64,000 nt of DNA from Cepaea nemoralis (taxonomy: Eukaryota > Mollusca > Gastropoda > Stylommatophora > Helicidae), in assembly GCA_014155875.1 (NCBI GenBank), contig JACEFZ010018162.1, positions 44,286 to 108,285 on the forward strand, in the 5' to 3' direction. The position numbers were made by a program, and so were the translations under genes. This document shows positions 22,178 to 34,900 of this stretch, piece after piece (the first letter of the stretch is position 1; each line of letters starts with the position of its first letter). The notes under the pieces were generated by a model. It was not told where the DNA came from, did not search any database, and worked only from the letters and a program-made list of their open reading frames with translations.

Positions 22178-22419
22178 CTGTTCATAATTAATAAACAAAG
22201 CAGTAGGAAAACTGTCGGCGATCCACCTAATCAACTTTTTTGTAGCTTCAGCCTCAATGTAAACTAGAACACACTCTGATAAAAACACCGTTGGAAGCGC
22301 TCGGTCGATCCCTGAGGCCGACAATTTTGTCTCTAGAGTTGCGATGTTTCTGAGATCTCCTGAGACAAGGTGATAATTTGCTGAGTGAAGCTCAGATTTA
22401 CTCATCATGATCTCACTGT
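22178..22419 (-). CDS. LCMT1: LCMT1 exon 3 (phase 1 to 0)
   Basis: After the acceptor (ttaatctgcag) the exon completes a split codon and reads DSEIMMSKSEL, then NYHLVSGDLRN. It continues with TVFLSECVLVYIEAEATKKL and ends ALFINYEQ before a GTGATG donor. The ECVLVY and FINYEQ blocks are signature stretches of LCMT1 (mammalian forms AECVLVYM and MFINYEQV). The enzyme methylates the C-terminal leucine of the PP2A catalytic subunit using S-adenosylmethionine, controlling B-subunit recruitment. The exon is 242 bp and undisrupted. The donor is only 28 bp from the start of the 24-bp minisatellite. Confidence 0.92.
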
Positions 22420-23072
22420 CTGCAGATTAAAAGACATATTTGTTCACAATGCATTTTTCTTATCATCTGCTTCACATAACAAAGTAGGGAACAGAGTCTG
22501 TCAATTCAGATGGCTTAAAATACATTCCACACACAAAACATTTCCAAAAACTTACACAAGAAACAGTTTTAACCAAATAATTATGAAATAATACAATATT
22601 CAACTAAAACTATGAGTATTTGCATTAAATGGCAATCAAGTGAAACCAGTATTTAACAACTATGACTAATAAACCATCATACATGATTACCAGCTGATAA
22701 TATATGCTCTTTGACGGTTCTGATCTTACATAGTAAGAAATCTGGTATGTTCAGAAATGTAAGTAGGTATGAATGAACGAACTTTATTTTCAAAGCGTTA
22801 AGAATTTGGCATGTCTCTGACATTTTGTCCTACTCAACTCTCCGCTTTCATACAATATTTTATTCATACATCCCTTATGAAGCTAATCTTGGACAATGAC
22901 GACACCCACAGAAACAATATGCATTATAAATATATAGACAATGTGCAATAATCAATAATACATGACTCACTAAAACTAATTTTTGACATGGCAATTATAA
23001 TTTTTTTTCCCATCGCTGGTCAAGGCTATCCAACCTCTATCAAAATCACAAACAAATGGTCGCATAAGTTAC
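22420..23072 (-). other. LCMT1 intron 2
   Basis: AT-rich intron between the exon 2 donor and the exon 3 acceptor; no other feature recognised. Confidence 0.6.
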
Positions 23073-23256
23073 CTTCCCCTGATAAAGCCTCCAATAGCTG
23101 CTTCTTAGATTTTATAAAATGGCACTTCTTTGTTGTGACTGGTTCAAAGTCAATTTCCAGGTAGCTCTGGGGTACAAGGCCTTCATCATTAAGCCTCCAG
23201 AAAAGGGTATCAAATCCGGCTCCTAAACTTATAATCTGGCATTTGCACTCTGTCAA
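23073..23256 (-). CDS. LCMT1: LCMT1 exon 2 (phase 0 to 1)
   Basis: The acceptor (ttgtttgtag) precedes LTECKCQIISLGAGFDTLFW and then RLNDEGLVPQ.YLEIDFEPV. SLGAGFDT is the glycine-rich SAM-binding motif I of the enzyme, and LEIDF matches the acidic end of the following strand that contacts the SAM ribose. The exon ends at GAAG|GTAACT, phase 1, which matches exon 3. 184 bp, undisrupted. Confidence 0.93.
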
Positions 23257-23401
23257 CTACAAACAAATTATGACAAAGATATTAAGTCAATTTACATGAG
23301 ACAACAAACAGTGAAAGTAAATTAATATGAGACAGGGAAGAAGCATTAATATATTTTTTTTAAAAAGGTAATGATTGCAAAACCCACTACTGAAACTGTC
23401 A

Positions 23402-23652
23402 TCATCATCATCCATCATCCAGTGCCTTGCAGGCAGACATGGGCGATCATGCCTCTCCACAAATTACAATCTCTGGTGTCATGGATCAATTCTTGTGTTG
23501 ACTCCCTTCCATGCCATGACAAAAGACAGACAAGAATCTTCTCATGCTGCCTTCCACTATCTCTCTTTCCGGTCATAACAACATGTTCCAGTTTTTGTCT
23601 TCTCATAACTTAGCCAAAACATGATGGCTGCCTCTTTCTGATGTTTGTGATA
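23402..23652 (-). mobile_element. LINE-A 3' fragment in LCMT1 intron 1
   Basis: Minus-strand tail recognised by 'ttgcaggcagacatgggcga', 'catgccatgacaaaagacag' and the 'catgatggctgcctctttct' block. Confidence 0.75.
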
Positions 23653-23689
23653 ATTGTCATTGGGGTCATAGTGGTGTGAAATATTAGTT

Positions 23690-23920
23690 AGTTGCATATC
23701 CTTTGCAGGACATTGCAGTCAACACCAGCATTTTTTGCTGTTGTGATCTCATGACAAGTTTACATTCAGTAGTCTGCCATTGCTTTCTGAACGACCTGCA
23801 CACATATCATTTTGTAAAATACCAAAGCAACGTTGCCTGCTGCCAAATCACGCATAACTGTTTCGAACGCGGGTATACGGATTCACAAACTGCATCTATA
23901 ACCCCTTCACCATGGAGCAA
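23690..23920 (-). mobile_element. SINE family S1 copy in LCMT1 intron 1
   Basis: It starts 'ttgcatatcctttgcaggac', passes 'tctgccattgctttctgaac' and ends near 'taaccccttcaccatggagc'. The A-box-like GGTGAAGGGGTTATA and 'gttcgaaac' of the tRNA-derived head are visible on the minus strand. Confidence 0.8.
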
Positions 23921-24300
23921 TTGAAATGTTAGGCTTTCACATATACTAAGCCATGATACAACCAAGTTGGGGAGATCAGTTCCCTTCCTCGTTAACTTTC
24001 ATTACTTTCATTTACAGACAATTTCCAGAAAATTCTAATCCTCATCCGGTGCCCATTTTGCCAGTTTGGGTCAACTGCAAAGCCAAACTGGCCATAAATG
24101 CATCTGCCACCACTGGAGATGAAACTTGGAGGAATATCCTGGTAAGAAAAAAAGTTTTAGCCAATATGTTAATACAGTTCCACTTTTACTTCAACAGGTA
24201 TGACAAGGTGGTGGTGATAGAGTTTGTCACCACATCCCATAATGTTATCACCATGTATGTGTCAGGTCCTAGCACTTTGAAGGCAGTATCTGTCAGGTAA

Positions 24301-24740
24301 TTTCTTCTTCTTCTTCTTCTTCTTCTTCTTCTTCTTCTTCTTCTTCTTCTTCTTCTTCTTCTTTCATTCGCCTGAAATATGTTTATAACTGCAATGTTGT
24401 CTCTTGTATGAATCTAACAGTCCTTTTTAGTTCTCTCAGCGGTCCATAGAGTTTATCTTCCACTGTTGTCTCTCTAGGCCAGAAGGTTCGCCTGGGTATT
24501 TTGTAGTTTGGGCAATTCTGGAGTATGTGCTCTGCTGTCTGCGACGCCAAGCCACATGTGCACATGGCTGAGTCACCAATCTTGAATTTTGGATACATGT
24601 GGTTGCGTAATCTATTGTATACTGTTCTGAGGCGCAGAAGAATGACCTGTTCTGGTCTGTCCATAACTTGGTAGTCGTCTTGAGTAGGGTTTGGTGGCCT
24701 TCTGACTTCATCAGCTTCACATAAATTGTCTCACGCTTCC
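24301..24740 (-). mobile_element. LINE 3' end with (GAA)n tail, jockey/R1-like C terminus
   Basis: The minus strand encodes RLRTVYNRLRNHMYPKFKIG, then CTCGLASQTAEHILQNCPNY: the post-RT region ending in a Cys-His motif (C.CG...T..HIL..CP). Its 3' end is directly followed by a ~60-bp (CTT)n tract on the plus strand (GAA tail). A scrap of the same 3' end recurs at 26,899-26,935. Confidence 0.8.
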
Positions 24741-25007
24741 GATTAAATTCAAAATCAGCTACTCATTCATAACTATACTGGCAAAGGACATAATCCAAGA
24801 AGTGTGCATGCTTGAGAACATTAAGAGAGGAGAGAAGTGGGTTATTCTGGACACCTAAGTAATTGCAGCATTCATCTCAGAAATAAAATCTCTGCTGCCT
24901 CCATACATTTCAAAATTTGGTTGCTCAAATTCCAAGATTTACCTCAGAACTGATTCAATATAACATCTCAACAAATTTCTTTGTGGCCATAAAAGAGCGT
25001 GCGTCTG

Positions 25008-25075
25008 TTATAGCAATTGCACGGTTGATGGTCGGGGTTCCAATAGCATGGCGCAGGTTCGAAACTTAAATATAG
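25008..25075 (+). mobile_element. tRNA-like SINE head
   Basis: It has an A-box-like TATAGCAATTGCACGG and a B-box-like AGGTTCGAAAC in tRNA spacing. Confidence 0.4.
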
Positions 25076-26130
25076 AAGATATTAACTGTGCAATTCAAAT
25101 ATTAGTAAGCAGTGCACTGTTAAGCACAATTGAGATAGTGAAAATGACGCAAAGAATACGACGTAGGTTGACAACAATCAATATATGCCAGAGAGAGAAG
25201 CCATCGAATTTTGAAGGAGGCAGACGTGTTGTTAAATGGAAGGAACTGATAACATCTGGAAGATAGAAAATAATGGATTTTGTACTTGAAAGGAATGAGG
25301 ACTATGATAATGAATGACATCCTCTTTTGACCGTACAATGGCAGTAATCTAATTAGCCGTATGAATGCTATTTTTGTATTGCAACTTGTAACTGAATAAA
25401 CCATTTTGTATGACCAGTCAACTATATGGAACTACCATATGAGACTGAAACCAATAAGGAAACTTGCAAAACCTCACGGAAGATGCCTCTCTTCATTACG
25501 TTGTCAACGTTGGGTTCAGCGAGGTTAATAGTTCCATTTGACTTTGCCTTGAAGTTTGATTGTTCAATTCTAACAACCCTGAAGTACTATGCGTCCATCT
25601 ACTACACTACCATACGATCCGGCTGCCATGGACCCCTCTGTGGCGGTTGGCCATAATGGTTGGCGACTCTGCCAAATGGCCTTCAATCAACATTATCATT
25701 AATCATCAATCTTACTACATAAGACACTTTTCTAACTTTTCATCTCTTGGAATGCACCTTTTTGAAACTAATGCATAATAATATGATCAACTGCTTCCAC
25801 TCCCGACACATACTCCACGTCTTTTTTAGCATGAACATCTGCTAGGAAACTTTCTGATAAAGAAACAGTTAAAACTAATTTCTTAATAATACAGCTGGAT
25901 CACAATATGCCAGCTCCATACATTAAGTTTTAAACAATACTAAAAGATCTTGGTTTTATTTATTTTTTTAAAATTATTTTTCCAATTTACTGAACAGGAG
26001 GGGGAGTGAAATTGACATTGTTCATCCACCCTACTGACAAATATTATATGATGTAACCTGCGCACAAGTGGTATTCCCCTGTAGCCTACAGAAGGTGATC
26101 AGTCTCACGATAGATACGAACATCATACAT
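25076..26130 (-). other. LCMT1 intron 1 sequence, no other gene seen
   Basis: Two short open frames (25,120-25,404 minus; 25,426-25,656 plus) lack recognisable motifs. No shared repeat found. Confidence 0.35.
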
Positions 26131-26132
26131 AC

Positions 26133-27102
<970 letters not shown>

Positions 27103-27345
27103 TTTTGTATATCTCTTACAGGACGTTGCAGTCAACATCAGCATTTTTCAGCTGCTGTTGATGTACTAGACAAGATTACGCTCAGTAGTTTGCCATTGCT
27201 TTCTGAGCCACCGGCTCACGTACCCCGAAAGTTACCAACGCGGCGAGGACCGCTACCGATTCTCGCGCAGGTTACGTTACTCATGAGAATATACGGGATT
27301 ACGGAGAAAGACTTTAACCCCTAGTACCGGGTTTTATCCCATATG
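27103..27345 (-). mobile_element. SINE family S1 copy
   Basis: It contains 'caggacgttgcagtcaacat', 'tttgccattgctttctgagc' and the CG-rich head segment 'gcggcgaggaccgctacc'. It is one of the fuller S1 copies. Confidence 0.82.
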
Positions 27346-27478
27346 ACTCAGTCTCTTTCCGCCTCGCGGAAAGCGTCGCACAGAGCACGGACACTGTAGC
27401 TCCTAGTAGGCAACGGGCCTACTGAAGTTGTTCAAACTTGGTTTCTCAGTTATAGTCTAATTTCTGAAGTTTATCTGA

Positions 27479-27625
27479 TTCTTCTTCTTCTTCTTCGTTC
27501 ATCCGGAGTTTTTTTCCGGATGTGATTGCGTTGTGCCTGTTTACAGCAGAGCTGCGTTCTTGCGCCGTTAGGCCGACACATCCGACTTCTGCGGGCATTT
27601 GTTGACCGGGTTAACCTTCCCGGGG
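27479..27625 (-). mobile_element. SINE S2 copy with (GAA)n tail
   Basis: The plus strand shows CTT repeats, then 'gttcatccggagt', 'gattgcgttgtgcctgttta' and 'cagcagagctgcgttcttgc' through 'acatccgacttctgcggg'. The element lies minus. Confidence 0.85.
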
Positions 27626-27777
27626 TTTATCTGATTCAATACCAAAGGATAATATATAGCCAAATATGACCTCCCATTTTGATAAGAGGGCGATATATCG
27701 CCATCCTAGGGTAATCGTGTTAATGGTTTTGTTTCGTGTTATCTTCCGCAATTTCAATTCTCAACAGAAATTGCATT

Positions 27778-27950
27778 CAGTCATTCAATAGCATGTCCTT
27801 TGCAGAACCTCACTCCCAAAACAACCTTCCTGAAAACTTCTGGGTCATATGCAAGATGCCCTGCGTCCTATACACCCATCTGGAGATCATCTGCAACACC
27901 CTGCACCCATCTTCTCATTGGTCTTCCTCTTCCTTTCTTCCCGGGCATTT
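27778..27950 (-). mobile_element. LINE-C 3' end
   Basis: The minus strand reads ..GRPMRRWVQGVADDLQMGVQ followed by DAGHLAYD and FRKVVLGARFCKGHAI, homologous to the tail at 37,080-37,265. Confidence 0.8.
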
Positions 27951-27957
27951 TTTTTTC

Positions 27958-28205
27958 GCATATCCTTTACTGTCCTTTACAGGACATGGCTGTCAACACC
28001 AGCATTTTACCGCTGTCGTTGATTTCTTGGCAAGATTACGCTCAGTAGTTTGCCATTGCTTTCTGAGCTGCCGGCTCACTTATCCCGTAAGTTACCATCG
28101 CGGCGAGAACTGCTTCCAATTCTCGCGCGCTTCGTTACCCTACGTATATAAACAGGATTACGGAGAAAGTCGCTAAACGCCTAGGTCAGGGAGACCGGCT
28201 CCCGG
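27958..28205 (-). mobile_element. SINE family S1 copy
   Basis: It contains 'tacaggacatggctgtcaac', 'tttgccattgctttctgagc' and the head 'caggattacggagaaagtcg', ending 'gggagaccggctc'. It is nested with the preceding LINE-C piece inside a P2 element. Confidence 0.82.
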
Positions 28206-28767
28206 GTATATACCCTCACAGAAACAGAAATTTACGTTATAATAATTGTTCATTGCGTGCATCTGAGAACGGGACTGTTCGGTGTGGGCGAAACGCTCCG
28301 CGGTAGCAGTGGCCAAAGTCAGGTAAATGTCGGCCGAAGTCCAACCTCCATTCGGTGGTGGTAGCCGTCTTGCAAGGATCGCACTCCGCAGCAGACCAGG
28401 AGAGGGGTCGAGGGACTCAATCCACAGCCAAGTAACCTAGAGGAAGAGCCGGCTTCCCAGAGTGCAGCTCCATGAGCTGTAAAGGGGGTACGAAGAAAGG
28501 GACATGGCAACGAAGACGAACGCCTGCGCATAGAGAAGCTTGAAGACTGAGCACAGCCCACTACTGGCAACGTTGATTGTATTTCCGGTACGAATCTACG
28601 ACCTTGATCACGTCAGATTGGAAGCACTAGACTCGAGTTTCGCTCTCGTTTGAGCTCGTCAGTAGTGCATATCCCTGGCTGCACCCTGTATCGAACTTCA
28701 GATCACTGCCGTGTGAGGCGGGTGTGCAACCACTGACTAAGCGTCTCACGCTTTTTTTTTCTTTTTC
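28206..28767. other. GC-richer intergenic stretch, no gene recognised
   Basis: The minus-strand 83-codon frame at 28,319-28,570 is Ser/Leu/Pro-rich and has no known motif. Its base composition differs from the AT-rich surroundings; it might be the 5' region of an unseen repeat. Confidence 0.3.
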
Positions 28768-28905
28768 TTAGTTGCATATCCTTTACGGACGTAGTAGTCA
28801 ACCCCGGAATTGTTTGGCTGTTCGTGATTCCTGAACAAGTTTACGTTCAGTAGTTTGTCGTTGCTTTCTGAACGAATGGCACCCATACCATTTCATAAAA
28901 ATGAA
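28768..28905 (-). mobile_element. SINE family S1, partial
   Basis: It starts 'ttgcatatcctttacggacg' and shows 'agtttgtcgttgctttctga'; the head is missing. Confidence 0.7.
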
Positions 28906-29344
28906 CCAACACAACTAGACGCGACCAAATTATCATACAAGAATATCACAACGTCATTTATAGACACATAGAGAAACCGGCTTCCCACGGCCACGGGTGC
29001 TAGGATTTGTATGAGTGCTCGAAGCACCTTGTGCGGAGGATCTACTCCCCGAGGGAGGGGTGGCTTAGAAGCAGACATTTTTCACAGTTATGGGACAAAC
29101 ACGGAAACAACGCAAGAACTAAGCAAAGAACTAACACCTCGAAACATGATTCGAACTCACGGTAATAGAAAGACACCCGGAGTTATGACCCGTTTGAATC
29201 CGCTCCCAGACAGTGCCAAGAAGGTAAAGGGTCGAAACATTAAGAGAATGGGGACAATTTCTGACGATCAGAAATTCCTGACGTGCCTGCTTCCTGGCGG
29301 AATTTGTATCACTTGTTCATAAACCTACTCTTTGTTTGTAACTC
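28906..29344. other. Intergenic, no gene recognised
   Basis: The plus-strand 103-codon frame at 29,011-29,322 has no recognisable motif. Confidence 0.3.
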
Positions 29345-30380
29345 TTCTTTCTCATCTCATCTTGTTCTTCTTGTACCTTGCAGTGTCGAGGTAAAGTATA
29401 AACAGCGAGAGAGTTCCCGTTTATGGGCTTCGTGTATCGAGATTCCCATGAACTCCGCTATTCCCTCTGTCCGTCGGTTTCGTTGTCGGCCTCTTCTTCT
29501 GCTTTCATTTGGTTTGCACATCATTGCTTGTTGTGGTATACTGTTATGTGGTAACCTAGTTTCATGGCCAAACCATTTGACTTGCTGCCTTCTAATAAAA
29601 TCTAGCGCTGCTGAGCCCCTACTTTAGTATTTATTTCTTCATTTCTGATTTTCCCTCTTCGTGGTATATTGAGTATTCTTCTCAGGAATCTCATTTCTCT
29701 TGTGATTTTTATTTTCTCTTTTTCTGTCATTGTCCCGGTTTGGCATTGGTAGCATAGAGTTGGTAGGAAGATTGTGTTGTAGAGTACCTTCTTAGTAACT
29801 ATTGTTACGTGTTTGTTTTTTAGTATTGGTACTGTTTGTCTAATTAGTTGGTTTGCCTTATTGCATCTATTTTCTATCTCGTTTTCTGAGTTGCCATTTG
29901 ATGATATTATACTTCCTAAGTACTTGAAGCTCTTAATTTGTTTCAGGGGACATTCTTTTAGAAGAATCTTTGTTGTTTTCTTCTTGATTATAATCAGCCG
30001 GCTTCGTGACAAAGGGCTTACGGGCGCAGTTCGCAATCCCGCACACCCGCTTTCGAAACACAGCTACGAGCAATTTGGCAGCAGACCGCTTGTGTTGGTT
30101 TTTTCGAAATGGTATGGGTGCCGCTCGTTCAGAAAGCAATGGCAAACTACTGAACGTAACCTTGCCAAGAGATCATAACAGCAAACAAATGCTGGTGTTG
30201 ACTGCGACGTCCTGTAAAGGAAATGCAACTGACTATAGTCATTACCTCCGTTTTATTGGTGCTAATTGTCATGTTATGTTCCTTACACACTTCGGTTAGA
30301 CTATTCATGTAGTCTTGTAATTCTACTTCTGATTTTCCTATTAGTGCTTGATCATCTGGCATTGAAACAATTAATAGGTT
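29345..30380 (-). mobile_element. LINE-E reverse transcriptase fragment, split by a SINE
   Basis: Reading minus from about 30,380: an EHNMTISTNKTEVMTIV segment (the region after the catalytic box), an interruption by a SINE, then IKSFKYLGSIISSNGNSENE and MRFLRRILNIPRR, followed by a decayed tail to about 29,345. YLGS, the Tyr-Cys block and FLRRIL are standard landmarks downstream of the RT palm. Stops in the tail show that it is dead. Confidence 0.85.
29997..30230 (+). mobile_element. SINE family S1 copy inserted into LINE-E
   Basis: Plus-strand SINE from 'gccggcttcgtgacaaaggg' to 'cgacgtcctgtaaaggaaat'. Flanks are GATTATAATCA (29,986) and GACTATAGTCA (30,231), an 11-bp target duplication with two changes. 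It cuts the LINE-E frame cleanly. Confidence 0.85.
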
Positions 30381-30689
30381 GTGGTTTTTTTTTCAATATG
30401 TGCCTTTTTCAGCTCCTGTGTCTTTTCTTGCCTCTTGATTAACTGGAATTTCTTTAGTTTTCTCCATAAGCTCCATGTTGGTGATTTTGTTATATTATTT
30501 TAGTGCATCATTTCTGCATAGACAGAATTAACTTTTGCTGGTTATTAATATTAGTAATTGGTTTAGATGTGATCAGTATTTCTGATTCATATAGCAGTAC
30601 TGACTTGCCGTTAGGGTTAGATTTATTAAATGCGGTACTAGGTTAAATGTATTTCTTTTCACTTCCATGAATGTCGCAGTGCTAGTCTT

Positions 30690-31440
30690 CTTCTTCTTTC
30701 TTCTTCTTCTTCTTCTTCTTCTTCTTCTTCTTCTTCTTCTTCTTCTTCTTCTTCTTCTTCTTCTTCTTCTTCTTCTTCTTCTTCAGCGTTCAAAGCCATT
30801 GAGGTTCTTTGCTGCAGATACAATCCGTCTCCATTCGTCTCTCTGGTTGACCTTCTCTTGCCAGTCGCTGATTCCAAGTGCTTGTAGGTCTGTATGTATA
30901 TATTATCTCTCCACCGCCTTCTTGGTCTACCTCAGGGTCTACGGTCATTTATTTCCTGAGTGTAAGCGAGTTTTGTTTCCCTATTGTCTTCCATTCTTTC
31001 TATATGCCCCAGCCATTGTAGTCTATTAGCCTTCATGATACCAGTGATTAGCGGGGACTTAAACAGATCATAAATGTCTTTGTTACTTCTTCTTTTCCAC
31101 TCTCCACTTTGTGTATCCCTAATGGGTCCAAAGATTCGTCTTAAAACTTTGTTCTCAAAGGTTTGTAACAAGGCTTCGTCTCCTTTCGTTGTACTCCAGG
31201 TTTCAGAGCCATACAGCACAACTGGTCTGATCAGTGTTTTGTATATTGTGATTTTGGTGTTACGAGATAGCGCATTTAATTTTAGTAGATGTTGCAGTGC
31301 ATAGTATATCTTTTTTCCAGAATTGATTCTAGTTTGTATTTCTTCCCTTATGATGTTGGAGCAGTTGAAGATTGTACCCAGGTATTTGTATGTTTCAGTG
31401 CCATGTCTTGCATTTTTTAAATTCTTATTTTAATGTCTCT
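30690..31440 (-). mobile_element. LINE-B 3' region with long (GAA)n tail
   Basis: The minus strand encodes MLYGSETWSTTKGDEALLQT and FENKVLRRIFGP, then MKANRLQWLGHIERMEDNRE and a RRPRG.PRRRW.DNI tail ending in a 94-bp GAA tract (30,690-30,783 as CTT). It is homologous to 4,150-4,409 and more complete at its 5' side. Confidence 0.88.
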
Positions 31441-31626
31441 ACCTGTTCCTCTAAGTTCGCCATATAAAAGCCCATGGCAAATACGAAGAGTCGCTTAAGA
31501 CGGTTAATCATCCCATAGCATTTAATCAATTAACATGGACTTGATTTCGTGAGTAGAGTAGGAACACAGTGTCGTCAGCGAAGTCCAGACCATCAAGTCT
31601 GTCTGTCACGGAATTCCATTACTTAT

Positions 31627-31912
31627 TGTTGCTATTGAAAATATATCAGGGATCCTGGTTGGTGGACATAATATAAATAAGTTACGTTATGCTAATGACA
31701 CCGTCTTGGTAGCAACAAGTCAGGAGGATCTATATGAAATCATAGATACGGTGGTAGTAGAATGTGAAAAAAATGGGCCTTAGTTTGAATAATAGAAAGA
31801 CAGAAGTCATGGTATCAAAGAAACAGATTGTGCCTATTTGTGCAATTAAAGTAAAAGGTGTTATTTTGGGGCAAGTGCAGAAATTCAGATTATCTAGATA
31901 GATGGATAACAT
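31627..31912 (+). mobile_element. Older LINE-A copy, left part of an interrupted insertion
   Basis: The plus strand reads GILVGGHNINKLRYANDTVL, where the catalytic Y-A-D-D has become Y-A-N-D, and goes on to the KTEVMVSKK region. It stops at TGGATAACAT, where the full-length LINE is inserted; the continuation is at 35,161. Confidence 0.88.
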
Positions 31913-34900
31913 GTCTTCCGGTAAAATGGAGACAAGATGAAGCGTTACTTTTCGGAGGGAAGCTATTTAGTGTTTTTCTTTGGATTTCGTGTGATTTCCT
32001 TTGGATTCCCTGTGAATAGTGTTTCCCTGTGGATTATGTGATGTTATATTGTGTTCCTTTTATTGGAAGTTTTCAAAAGAAGCCACGGAAGGAGGTGGTG
32101 GATGTAATTTTGAGGGCAGCCGACAGATATTTGTGGGTCATGGCCTCGATTTACACGACGGCAGGCAAAGGAACTCGTCTTGAGTCAATGGCTGCGGTCT
32201 CCGACCAGTAAGGTCACTGCCATAGAGGAAAGCAACGGCAAACTACCTCTTTAAAAGTGCCTAGTATATCATGATTCGCTTAAAGACCGATCATCGCAAG
32301 ACAAGGACAGTGACGTTAAAATTAGCAACTTGGAACGTTAGGACGTTAAACAACGACGGAAAATTAGAAAACATAAAACAAGAAATTGAAAGGGAAAAAA
32401 TTAATATTTTAGGTATGTGCGAAACGAGATGGACAGGAGCAGGCATCAAGATAGAAGAAGATTTCAAGATTATTTATTCTGGAGGTGAAGATCGTCATAG
32501 GAGGGGAGTGGCAATTATTCTGGACCAGAAAACATCAAAATCTATTCAAGGATATTGGGCCGTGTCGGACAGAGTTCTACTAGTTAAATTAAGTGGCAGA
32601 CCTTTTAGCATAAATATTATTCAAGTATATGCCCCAACAGGAGAATCCAGTGAAGATAGTGTAGAAGAATTTTATAATGACATAGAGTCTGCCTTAAAGA
32701 AATGTAAAAATTCAGAAATAAACATCATAATAGGGGACTTCAATGCAAAAGTAGGAAATCAAGGAGATAGATACACAGTAGGAAACTATGGTTTAGGAGA
32801 GATAAATGAAAGAGGATACAGACTAGTAGAGTGGGCAAAAGAACAGGAAATGATTGTAGGAAACACCTGGTTCAAACAACACCCTAGAAGATTATGGACA
32901 TGGAGGAGTCCTGATACCAGGATTAGAAACCAGATTGACTACATTCTCATTAGCAGAAGATTTAGAAACGCATTAACATTAGCGAAAACAGTTCCCAGTG
33001 CTGATTGTTATAGTGACCACAGATTACTCACAGGAACATTGAGGATAAAGTTGAAGAAAGTCAAGTATATAACAGGAAACACTAAATATGATTTGTGTAC
33101 ATTGAGTAATGACAAGGAAATACAAAACAAATTCAACATAGAAGTACAGAACAGATTTGAAATTTTGTCTGATCTATTCCAGGATGTGGATGATCAATGG
33201 GAAACGTTGAATAATTCAATCAATGTGGCTGCAGAAACAACTATTCCAAAATTAAAGAAAGTGGGTCGTAAGAAATGGATGACTGAAGAAATTTTACACC
33301 TCATGGAAACAAGAAGACTCAGCAAACATAATTCTGTCAAATATGAAGAAATTCACAGACAAGTCAGAACATTATGTAAGGAGGCAAAAGAAGCATGGTT
33401 TGAGGAAAAGTGCTTAGAAATTGAAAGCCAACACAACAGTCAAAATACCAAATTAGTGCACAAAAGAATTCAGGAACTTACTAATAAAAGAACAAGTACA
33501 TCAACCGGGTGTCTAAAAACTGAAGATGGCAAAATCATAATAGAAAAAGACCAGATTCTACAGGTATGGACAGATTATGTGAAACACCTTTATGATGATA
33601 ACAGAGACGAACAGTATGATATTAGATTTAATAATGAAGGACCGCCAATTTTGGAGATGGAGGTTCGAAATGTTCTTAAGCATATGAAAGCTGGCAAGGC
33701 CCCCGGTGCAGATAACATCACAACAGAAATGATTAAAGCTTTAGAAGAATTTGGACTAGATCAAGTCACCAGACTGCTGAACACATTATATGATACTGGA
33801 GATATACCTCCTGAATTATGTAACTCTATATTTATTGCAATCCCAAAGAAATCAGGAACCTTGGAATGTGATCAACATAGAACAATTAGTATAATGAGTC
33901 ACATCACAAAGATTGTGCTAAGAATTATCATGCAAAGAATGAGGAAGAAGATACAACCTGAAATAGGGGAAGAACAATGCGGGTTTGTAGAAGGAAAGGG
34001 TACAGTAAATGCTGTGTATATGCTGCGAACAGTTATTGAACGTGCTATAGAAGTAAACACGGATATACATCTTTGCTTTATTGACTATACAAAGGCTTTT
34101 GATAGAGTTAGACATGTCAACATGGTGGATATGCTTGCAGATCTACAAATTGATGGGAAAGACATTAGACTTATAAAAAACATATATTGGAAACAACAAG
34201 CTGCAATAAGGATTGATAATGAAGTGGGACAGTATCAGCCAATTAAGAGAGGTGTTAGGCAGGGATGTGTGATGTTTGCAGATCTTTTCTCCCTGTACAG
34301 TGAAAATATTTTCAGAAATGTAGAGGATATAAATGGAATCAGCATTGGAGGACGAAACATCAATAACATTAGATATGCAGATGATACAGTATTAATTGCA
34401 GACAATGAGCAGGACCTGCAACAATTAGTAGATGCGGTTGTTGTACACAGTGAGCAACTGGGGTTAGAATTAAATTGTAAAAAGACTCAGGTTATGGTCG
34501 TCAGTAGGAAGGAAGAAGTGCCACAATGTAATATACAAGTAAATGGAAATATTCTTCAACAAGTGAATCGGTACAATTATCTTGGAACAGTTATAACATC
34601 TGATGGGAGATGCCTTGAAGAGATTAGAACAAGAATCGCCATGGCGAAAGTAGCCTTTAGCAAGATGAAAAACATTCTGACCAATAAGAAGATGTCAATT
34701 GAAACGAGAAAAAGAGTGTTGAGGGGATACATAGAGCCTGTTCTTTTGTATGGATGTGAAACTTGGACAATGAGCAGTCAAGCTGAAAAGCATCTGATGG
34801 CTGCAGAAATGTGGTTTCTGAGGAAAATGCAAAGAATACCATGGACAGACAGAAAAACCAATGACCAAGTACTACAGGAGACAAATGAACATCGTAAACT

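Larger units (their letters stand above)
27631..28265. mobile_element. TTAA-type MITE (family P2), interrupted copy
   Basis: It begins CTGATTCAATACCAAAGG and passes 'gggcgatatatcgccat' up to about 27,777. A LINE fragment and a SINE follow, and P2-like sequence ('gaaatttacgttataataat', 'tgttcattgcgtgcatctg') resumes at 28,210. The right end is lost. Confidence 0.6.

Noticed and set aside
28319..28570. 83-codon Ser-rich minus ORF
   Set aside because: It lies in GC-richer repeat-like DNA without recognisable domain or start context.
30659..30877. Poly-Glu / poly-Leu ORFs over the CTT tract
   Set aside because: They are translations of the GAA tail of LINE-B.
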